Shown: in pieces, positions 60,201 to 64,000 of the stretch
Numbering within the stretch: position 1 is the stretch's first letter
How the letters are laid out: every line of letters begins with the position of its first letter
Virus record (IMG/VR): IMGVR_UViG_3300042472_000628
Span: 37,455 to 101,454 of that record
From: a virus
DNA length: 64,000 nt
Strand: one strand, 5' to 3'
Notes under the pieces: generated by a model
Databases searched by the model: none
What the model was told of the DNA's origin: nothing
Seen by the model: the letters and a program-made list of their open reading frames with translations, nothing else
Position numbers and translations under genes: made by a program

Positions 60201-61163
60201 ACAAAACCATATAAAGCATTATCAGAAACTATAAAATCTGTACTTGGTTTTATTGATAAGAAAATCGACACTGAAAGATTAAAAACAGTAGTACAAGGTT
60301 TATTTGCAGCAGTTGTTGCAGTAGGTGAGTTAGATGGTACTAAATTCTGGTTTGGTAATGGTAGAATGAAAGCTGCTGGAGAAACTTATGATGATTTTGG
60401 CGATAACATTAAATCAGCTATTCCTATTATCATGAAAGTTGATGCTAAAAAATTCACAGAACAAGTTACTGCTTTACTTGCAGCATTTACAACAGCTGGT
60501 GGATCTAGTGATCCTGCAGTTTTAAATGCAGCTAAACTTTTAACTGCGGCTATAGGAACTACATATGAAAAAATGGGTAACTCTATTCCTGGTATAGTTG
60601 GTGCTACTAATAAATTTAATCCTTATATGGGTCAAATGGTTTCACGTTTACTATTCGGTCAAGTTGATGCAGGAAATGCAGTAGCAGGTTATACTGCACA
60701 ATATAAAATGCAATTAGCATTAGCAACTACATATGGTAAAGCTGGTGAAAACTTCCCGAAAATATCAAGTTCAATTAATGCGTTAGATTTAACAAAATTA
60801 ACTGAAAGTAGAAAAATGTTCGAAGCATTAGCTGTATTATCAAAAGGAGGTTCTCCTGGAGATATTCTAGCACAAATGGGTAGTTCATTAGAAGATGCAT
60901 TAAAGAATCTTGCAACAATGTTAGAAAAATTCAAAACAACAGTTAAAGAAGGTAATGAATCACAAGGTGGTATATTAAAAGAAGTTGGAAACGCAGTTAC
61001 CGGAGTTAAAAATGCAATTACCGGTGGCGGTGGAGGTGGTGCTAAACCAAGTGCTAAAGAAACTCCTGCTAAACTACCATCGAAAATGACAGTAGATATT
61101 TCTCCTGAATCTATAGCTGCATTAAAGAAAGGTAGCGGTATGGGTGGAGGTAATGGGTTTTAA
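57234..61163 (+). CDS. Tail tape measure protein
   Basis: 1309 aa from an unusual TTG start; the first ATG (57300) would remove the first 22 residues (AQLIPPFLANAFERLGAGNK) that look natural. Residues about 90-560 hold a dozen or more hydrophobic helices separated by Gly (for example LALPLLIIAGVAMLLIVPL), with two near-identical copies of a TWEK..MMGAIIVGVGLAF unit. Residues about 665-1010 contain tandem ~95-residue repeats ending ANLRFPV-WDKNGKPIKF. C-terminus is Gly-rich. Length, hydrophobic repeats and position after the chaperone identify it. It sets tail length and may form a membrane channel at DNA entry. Confidence 0.85.
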   Translation: MAQLIPPFLANAFERLGAGNKSMEQVAVNTGRTAAAVSVGGDLYQKMDELVKALKGGGAGKGKVSIKEALVLRITAGALEPIGLGLGVIIDALNRAPDGKELKIKMEALTNGLLALSDIGWSILKFAGMMVLALPLLIIAGVAMLLIVPLIALMVKGLLWATSKLDEKAQAQISMLGDIGKSLLILTASLVLLALLAPYALQGLLVAGLILLGMGLIIKILTMMKLDPKGMKDFADSLKSLALGLFGLSLTLILIGFLAQPIMIGLGVAALVILTIGGVFWLMDKMQVDKAMKRGGKALMYAALAILSVSISLVLSSLILSAIGWEEVAKVMAVVVGIGIVFGIIGGVAGKAIKKGADGLIRAALAIFVLGLAIMFMKYVMGNFEGEDVLKSFMVLAVIAGVGIVFGLLGTEDKFIKKGATAMMLAGISMLILSLGVGAMMNALKSATWEKTLMMGAIIVGVGLAFGIAGEGPNAGYIALGSAAMAAAGLALYIFGGGVKEFMTGLKDATWEKIGMMAAIIVGVGLAFAGVGIPIVAGFIALGAGAMIIAGAALIVMAKGVSAFNKLPIQDMMGSGRLFGDSGQVTKGFMGFGGGRKMTNMEVMFLAIADSFSLGPLQIASLYVTAPALIMAGFALQQIGKGLQEFQKVIGTSDIKLIGENVGTITTTLIEAFAKAGNMLPRPKTIMGALLNAVTDQNPVSKGISSVSGMGNALTSIAMGMQQMANLRFPVAWDKNGKPIKFESMKSDAPQKVAANTKIIVDALVKVFADAGNMLPRPTSIMGALLNAVSDQHPVTKGISSVAGMGGALTGIAMGFQAMANLRFPVEWDKNGKPIKFTTVDNIEATAQKVNKNIKTIITGLTSTFQSIGKKEDSSWFGSTDYEKGVSIANKLGTPLKNLAEGVIMMANLKFPTGFDKNGKPTGFTDLSKMSPEALKARVGTNTKNLIQALTGTFVTIGGGTAADDEATESSWWQDDTAYEKGISIVNSLTKPYKALSETIKSVLGFIDKKIDTERLKTVVQGLFAAVVAVGELDGTKFWFGNGRMKAAGETYDDFGDNIKSAIPIIMKVDAKKFTEQVTALLAAFTTAGGSSDPAVLNAAKLLTAAIGTTYEKMGNSIPGIVGATNKFNPYMGQMVSRLLFGQVDAGNAVAGYTAQYKMQLALATTYGKAGENFPKISSSINALDLTKLTESRKMFEALAVLSKGGSPGDILAQMGSSLEDALKNLATMLEKFKTTVKEGNESQGGILKEVGNAVTGVKNAITGGGGGGAKPSAKETPAKLPSKMTVDISPESIAALKKGSGMGGGNGF
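59236..59751 (+). repeat. Tandem repeat within tape measure gene (2 strong, 2 weaker copies)
   Basis: Copies at about 59236-59466 and 59521-59751, 285 nt (95 codons) apart, encode AKAGNMLPRP..IMGALLNAV ... WDKNGKPIKF. Weaker copies follow at about 59806-60000 and 60070-60240 (TDYEKGVSIANKLGTP, TAYEKGISIVNSLTKP). The repeat is at protein level; DNA copies have diverged. Confidence 0.8.
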
Positions 61164-61172
61164 AGTCAATAA

Positions 61173-61204
61173 CTTTGAAACAAAATAATTCAATCTTATA
61201 TAAT
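61173..61204 (+). promoter_or_regulatory. Class M (middle-type) promoter
   Basis: CTTTGAAACAAA at 61173-61184 and TATAAT at 61199-61204, 21 nt between G and TATAAT. Drives the KTSC gene. Confidence 0.6.
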
Positions 61205-61220
61205 ATTCAAAACAAGTAAT

Positions 61221-61475
61221 ATGAAAACATCAACTAGTTCAACTTATGATAGCTCTACTGTAGTATCAGCTTCATATAATTATCAATTCAAAACATTAGC
61301 AGTTCAATTTAATGGCTCTACATATGTTTATTTAGATGTAGAACCTGCAGATTTTGAAACCTTTAACAATGCAGAATCTCAAGGGATTGCTCTTAACGAG
61401 GTTATAAAACCTAAATATCAGTTTAACAAACTCTCAGCTGACGGTACGCCAATAGTTGAAGATCCACAAGTTTAA
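61221..61475 (+). CDS. KTSC-domain protein
   Basis: 84 aa. SYNYQFKTLAVQFNGSTYVYLDVEPADFETFNNAESQGIALNEVIKPKYQFNKL (read in pieces) matches the KTSC family: V-Y-x-Y-x-D-V-P followed by F-x-x-A-x-S-x-G-x-x-x-N-x-x-I-K-x-x-Y-x-F. These are small phage and bacterial proteins of unknown function, sometimes fused to lysyl-tRNA synthetase. Behind a class M promoter. Confidence 0.75.
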   Translation: MKTSTSSTYDSSTVVSASYNYQFKTLAVQFNGSTYVYLDVEPADFETFNNAESQGIALNEVIKPKYQFNKLSADGTPIVEDPQV

Positions 61476-61494
61476 TTGATTTATTTTACGACAT

Positions 61495-61510
61495 TTCTTT
61501 AGCCAAGAAT
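61495..61510 (+). repeat. 16-bp inverted repeat, left copy
   Basis: TTCTTTAGCCAAGAAT, the exact reverse complement of 61943-61958. The two copies flank the 61534-61941 gene. Each copy can itself fold (TTCTT-TAGCC-AAGAA). Confidence 0.8.
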
Positions 61511-61533
61511 TCACAAAATTAAATTAATAACAT

Positions 61534-61941
61534 ATGGAACAAATAATTGCATTCGTTTTAGGTGTATTGTTGGTGGCAATTCCAATTGCTGTTTACGGTA
61601 TGTTTAGGACTAGTAGAAAATTAAGAGTACTTCGTAATGATGTCGAATATCTTACAGAAGTTATTGAAGACTTAGAAAGAAGTTTTGAAAACAGAAATGA
61701 ATTGATTGATCGTAGAATTGATCAAGAAATTGACAGATTAAATGTAACATCTGATAAAATCTATAAATATATAGATTCAAGAACAGATAAAATAGAATCA
61801 AGAATAGTAGCTGCTATAGACGATTTAGAAGAGAAAATGTATTCTGATATGAATGCCAGATTTAATGATAATACTGGTTTCGTTGATAAATTATTTCATC
61901 AAATTGCAGATCTAGGCAAAAGCAAAAGCAAAAATAAATAA
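61534..61941 (+). CDS. Membrane-anchored coiled-coil protein
   Basis: 135 aa. A single N-terminal transmembrane helix (IIAFVLGVLLVAIPIAVYGMF, residues 4-24 when counted with flanks) and a long coiled coil (VEYLTEVIEDLERSF, DRRIDQEIDRLNV, IYKYIDSRTDKIESRI), ending in KSKSKNK. The topology would fit an inner-membrane protein of the lysis or superinfection-exclusion type, but no family was recognised. It is enclosed by a perfect 16-bp inverted repeat and followed by a tRNA gene. Confidence 0.55.
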   Translation: MEQIIAFVLGVLLVAIPIAVYGMFRTSRKLRVLRNDVEYLTEVIEDLERSFENRNELIDRRIDQEIDRLNVTSDKIYKYIDSRTDKIESRIVAAIDDLEEKMYSDMNARFNDNTGFVDKLFHQIADLGKSKSKNK

Positions 61942-61942
61942 T

Positions 61943-61958
61943 ATTCTTGGCTAAAGAA
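61943..61958 (+). repeat. 16-bp inverted repeat, right copy
   Basis: ATTCTTGGCTAAAGAA, 4 nt before the tRNA-Ser; with the following T it forms the hairpin ATTCTT-GGCTA-AAGAAT. Confidence 0.8.
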
Positions 61959-61962
61959 TAAT

Positions 61963-62047
61963 GGAGGATTGGCAGAGTGGTCGATCGCGGCAGTCTTGAA
62001 AACTGTTGTACCGCAAGGTACCGTAGGTTCGAATCCTACATCCTCCG
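61963..62047 (+). tRNA. tRNA-Ser (anticodon TGA)
   Basis: 85 nt. Acceptor stem GGAGGAT/ATCCTCC, D arm GCAGAGTGGTCGATCGC, anticodon loop CTTGAAA with TGA, a long variable arm (GTACCGCAAGGTAC) typical of serine, and T arm GTAGGTTCGAATCCTAC. Discriminator G is followed by CAA, so CCA is not encoded and must be added by a CCA enzyme. UCA codons are frequent in this AT-rich genome, which would explain its retention. Confidence 0.95.
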
Positions 62048-62050
62048 CAA

Positions 62051-62081
62051 AAATGCAATCAGAAATGGTTGCATTTTTTTT
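62051..62081 (+). terminator. Intrinsic terminator after tRNA-Ser
   Basis: AAATGCAA/TTGCATTT around a 10-nt loop and T8; the T-run merges with the following class M promoter. Confidence 0.85.
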
Positions 62082-62110
62082 GAAACAAACTCAACTAACC
62101 TAGATATAAA
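62078..62110 (+). promoter_or_regulatory. Class M (middle-type) promoter
   Basis: TTTTGAAACAAA at 62078-62089 and TATAAA at 62105-62110, 22 nt between G and the -10 box. Confidence 0.5.
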
Positions 62111-62126
62111 TTATAAATTATTCAAC

Positions 62127-62456
62127 ATGAAACATATTATTATTGAAAGACTTTTAGATCAAGGTCATATTACGATTAAAATTGCTGATGTTATTATAAA
62201 TAACAAAACTGGTAAAGCGGATCACATTTCTGATTTAAAAGGTGATGGTATTATTACAAACAGTGAAGCTCTTACTTTATTAAGAGATAGCGAAGCACCT
62301 TCATTTCCATTTGGTGTTCCTAATCAACCATTTCCAACTATGCCATTGACATATCCTTATAATCCATTCAATACACCAGGTACTAATGATCCTAATACTC
62401 CACCGTGGACAGTAACATGTTCATATAGTGCAAATAAAAACTTTACTGATAAGTAA
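62127..62456 (+). CDS. Unknown protein with Pro-rich C-terminus
   Basis: 109 aa from the ATG at 62127; the in-frame upstream start would lie inside the tRNA. N-terminal IIIERLLDQGHITIKIADVIINNK and SDLKGDGIITNSEAL (a D-x-x-G-D-G-x-I loop, dockerin/EF-hand-like) are followed by a Pro/Phe/Thr-rich tail (PFPTMPLTYPYNPFNTPGTN). No family recognised. The loop could bind calcium, but this is speculative. Confidence 0.55.
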   Translation: MKHIIIERLLDQGHITIKIADVIINNKTGKADHISDLKGDGIITNSEALTLLRDSEAPSFPFGVPNQPFPTMPLTYPYNPFNTPGTNDPNTPPWTVTCSYSANKNFTDK

Positions 62457-62459
62457 ATC

Positions 62460-62672
62460 ATGACTGATAGTGAATTTATTCAAAAACACATCGAGAGCAT
62501 ATTAGATGTTCCTGGAGACATAGCATCTGGAATCAATGGTTGTATACTCAAATCTGCATACAAGAGAACCTGTAAGATACTAGAAGCCAATGGAGCACCA
62601 AGGCCAACTATAGTACAAGTCATTGAAGATCCTGAGGTAGAAACCACATATATTGTAGAAAATGGACAATAA
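62460..62672 (+). CDS. Small unknown protein
   Basis: 70 aa. Starts 3 nt after the preceding stop. Helical N-terminus (DSEFIQKHIESILDVPGDIAS) and two Cys (INGCILKSAYKRTCKIL). No family recognised. Overlaps the next small gene by 11 nt. Confidence 0.5.
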   Translation: MTDSEFIQKHIESILDVPGDIASGINGCILKSAYKRTCKILEANGAPRPTIVQVIEDPEVETTYIVENGQ

Positions 62673-62811
62673 TTTTATATTCTGGGATGAAATGTGGAAT
62701 GAACCAAAACCTAAAGATAAAGAACCTAATAATGAATGTTGTGGCGATTGGGACGAAACCGGTAATTGTCAATGTAAAATAAAAAAAGATGAAAATAAAA
62801 ACCAAGAATAG
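62662..62811 (+). CDS. Small Cys-rich 49-aa protein
   Basis: ATG at 62662 overlaps the end of the preceding gene; stop at 62809-62811 overlaps the next ATG region. Translation contains NECCGDWDETGNCQCK, four Cys that could bind a metal ion, and a Lys-rich tail. Overlapping arrangement on both sides supports expression; function unknown. Confidence 0.5.
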   Translation: MDNNFIFWDEMWNEPKPKDKEPNNECCGDWDETGNCQCKIKKDENKNQE

Positions 62812-63010
62812 AGATTATAATTTTAACTTTTCCTTTCCAACTATAATATTTGCACTACCAACTGCATTTATTGGACACCATATTCATGGTAGTATTTTTT
62901 GGGCAATTATGGATTTAATATTCTGGCCATTCGCATGGATCAAATGGTTCATATATCACGAAGTAAATCTAAGTATAATCAAAGAAACATTTAGTTGGTT
63001 TTTTAAGTAA
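62789..63010 (+). CDS. Small membrane protein
   Basis: 73 aa with two hydrophobic segments (TIIFALPTAFIGHHIHGSIF and AIMDLIFWPFAWIKWFIYH) and an amphipathic tail (EVNLSIIKETFSWFFK). The W-P-x-x-W-I-K-W ... H-E-V-N-L-x-I-I-K pattern is shared by small phage/Bacteroidota membrane proteins of unknown role. Candidate holin-like or membrane regulator, but without a lysis neighbour in view. Confidence 0.55.
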   Translation: MKIKTKNRDYNFNFSFPTIIFALPTAFIGHHIHGSIFWAIMDLIFWPFAWIKWFIYHEVNLSIIKETFSWFFK

Positions 63011-63012
63011 AA

Positions 63013-63085
63013 TTGTTCGTAACTTTTTGACTTAATATTTTTTTATGTCATTTATTTGTGGTATATTAGCTTTATAAAATTAAGA
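63013..63085 (+). promoter_or_regulatory. Class E (early-type) promoter
   Basis: Distal box TTGTTCGTAACTTTTT at 63013 and core GGTATATTAGCTTTATAAAA at 63060-63079, spacing 54 nt to TAGC as in two other copies. Confidence 0.7.
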
Positions 63086-63087
63086 AC

Positions 63088-63501
63088 ATGAAAAAATTAC
63101 TTTGGTTAGACGATATGAGAGACCCTCAAACAGACACTTGGTTAATGTCTTATGCACCTGATTTTGATGAAGATAGAGACAACGTAGTTTGGGTTAAAAA
63201 CTATGAGGACTTTGTTGCTTGGATCACAGAAAATGGTTTGCCATATAAAATTGCATTTGACCACGATTTAGGTCAAGATGAAGCTGATATGAAAGTTGCA
63301 AGTGGAATGAGCAAAAGCCAATCTAGAAAAGAAAAGAAAGGTATTAAAGATGGTAAGGATGCTGCAAATTGGTTAGTAGATTATTGTTTAGATAATGGTT
63401 TAAATATTCCATTGTTTACAATTCAAAGTGCTAATCCGACAGGTGCAGATAATATCAAAGGTTTATTATTAGGAGCTATCAAACATATTAATAAAAATTA
63501 A
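63088..63501 (+). CDS. Cyclic-phosphate-processing receiver-like protein (RNA-repair associated)
   Basis: 137 aa. LLWLDDMRDP (D8, D9, R11, P13), KIAFDHDLG (about 54-62), a GKDAANWLVDYC helix and FTIQSANPTGADNI (H/S-x-N-P-x-G-x-x-N-I). This is the pattern of the REC-like family described as cyclic-phosphate-processing receiver domains, predicted to act in RNA repair. Early promoter upstream and a HAD protein of the RNA-repair type two genes downstream support this. The biochemical reaction is not established. Confidence 0.7.
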   Translation: MKKLLWLDDMRDPQTDTWLMSYAPDFDEDRDNVVWVKNYEDFVAWITENGLPYKIAFDHDLGQDEADMKVASGMSKSQSRKEKKGIKDGKDAANWLVDYCLDNGLNIPLFTIQSANPTGADNIKGLLLGAIKHINKN

Positions 63502-63502
63502 A

Positions 63503-63694
63503 ATGGAGAAAATTAAAGCCTTTTTCGATGCAACTGGAGCGTTCTTTCGTTGGATGTGGATGTATCCAACAACACCAATTGAGAATTTCCAAGATGCTAA
63601 ATTTCGATATGCTGCACAAACAGATCCTGAAATTAAAGCTGCTTTTGAAGAATTTGAGAAATCAATAAGAGAACATATAAGTAAAAATAAATGA
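63503..63694 (+). CDS. Small protein, unknown
   Basis: 63 aa, aromatic N-terminus (FFDATGAFFRWMWMYPTTPIENF) and acidic helical C-terminus (DPEIKAAFEEFEKSIREHI). Possibly membrane-associated. No family recognised. Starts 1 nt after the preceding gene; its TGA overlaps the next ATG (ATGA). Confidence 0.5.
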   Translation: MEKIKAFFDATGAFFRWMWMYPTTPIENFQDAKFRYAAQTDPEIKAAFEEFEKSIREHISKNK

Positions 63695-64000
63695 AAGTAA
63701 TATTCTTAGATCATGATGGAGTTATATGTTTAGCTTCTGAATGGGGTAGCAGATATAAGAAGATGAAAAAAGCTAAACACTTTGGTTCTATTAATGATAG
63801 AGAAAATCCAGTTGATTTTAGGTTTGACAACTTCAATCAAAAAGCAATAACAATACTTAATGATATTATCGAACAAACCGGGGCTGAAATAGTAGTAAGT
63901 TCAGATTGGCAACGATGGTGTACAGTAGAAGAAATGGGTGGATATTATGAATCTAAGGGTATCATTAAAAAACCCATTGCTTTTACACCAGATCTTAAAG
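63691..64000 (+). CDS. HAD-superfamily protein of the Swiss-army-knife RNA-repair type (3' end outside window)
   Basis: 103 codons visible, open to the window end. FLDHDGVI (D7, D9 as HAD nucleophile pair) is followed by FNQKAITILNDIIEQTGAEIVVSSDWQRW (read in pieces), the L-x-x-I-x-x-x-T-G-A-x-I-V-x-S-S-x-W-R pattern of HAD domains found in multi-domain RNA-repair proteins, predicted phosphatases that trim RNA ends. Coupled by ATGA overlap to the small gene before it, and in the same early unit as the cyclic-phosphate-processing protein. Confidence 0.65.
   Translation, partial: MKVIFLDHDGVICLASEWGSRYKKMKKAKHFGSINDRENPVDFRFDNFNQKAITILNDIIEQTGAEIVVSSDWQRWCTVEEMGGYYESKGIIKKPIAFTPDLK

Noticed and set aside
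59236-60240. CRISPR or DNA satellite array in the tape measure region
   Set aside because: The repeats are 95-codon protein repeats with diverged third positions and no spacer organisation.
61977-62126. N-terminal extension of the 62127 gene
   Set aside because: The longer frame would start inside the tRNA-Ser and cross a terminator; the ATG at 62127 follows a promoter.

Overview
The window is part of the genome of a large T4-like (myovirus-type) phage that most likely infects a member of the Bacteroidota, probably a flavobacterium. The T4 core is recognisable throughout: UvsW, split gp43 polymerase, gp45 clamp, gp44 clamp loader, UvsX, gp41 helicase, gp46/gp47 nuclease, RNase H/FEN, gp55-like sigma, gp4, gp20 portal, gp21/gp22, gp23 capsid, gp16/gp17 terminase, gp18 sheath and gp19 tube. 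The host guess rests on very AT-rich DNA, A-rich leaders without Shine-Dalgarno sequences, -7 elements close to the Bacteroidota TAnnTTTG pattern, and a tRNA gene with no encoded CCA. All but one gene lie on the + strand.

Layout. 1-7948: end of uvsW, then a block of virion/internal-protein candidates, several carrying an F-x-x-F-x-x-E tag like the T4 capsid-targeting sequence. It includes two nucleotidyltransferase/ligase-like enzymes, one fused to an NMN-adenylyltransferase-like domain. 8004-12456: early genes with a TROVE/DUF2828-vWA (Ro60-like) protein, an adjacent structured non-coding RNA of about 380 nt with its own promoter and terminator, and a CCA-adding enzyme. 12508-18478: a tight operon of nucleotide or base-modification enzymes (MazG/DUF6378-like, SGNH-like, two HhH-like proteins resembling thymine-hypermodification families, LOG, PLP fold-type II enzyme, gp56-like dCTPase/dUTPase). 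18478-32280: replication and recombination, with the DNA polymerase split into two genes separated by nrdB, nrdA, a ferritin-like gene and the clamp. 32299-43460: head and neck genes plus the late sigma factor, including a fused protease-scaffold. 43461-47585: one minus-strand gene, clamp loader, RNase H/FEN and small genes. 47614-61163: neck, terminase, tail sheath, tube, a tail-assembly chaperone with a probable +1 frameshift, and a 1309-aa tape measure. 61221-64000: small accessory genes, a tRNA-Ser, and a cyclic-phosphate-processing REC-like protein near a HAD protein of the RNA-repair type.

Expression. Three promoter-like classes can be read directly. Class E (four copies) has a conserved distal TTGTTnnTAACTTTT box and a proximal GTATATTAGCyyTATAAT core. 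Class M (about eight copies) has GAAACAA placed 21-22 nt before TATAAT, like T4 MotA/middle promoters. Class L (about fifteen copies) is GATATATAA, mostly before structural genes, and probably the counterpart of the T4 late TATAAATA box read by the gp55-like sigma encoded here. Several L boxes double as the last two codons plus stop (Asp-Ile-stop) of the preceding gene.

The most unusual items are the Ro60-like protein/ncRNA/CCA-enzyme/RNA-repair set, the modification operon, the CTT-TAA +1 frameshift, the tagged putative internal enzymes, the protease-scaffold fusion and the split polymerase.
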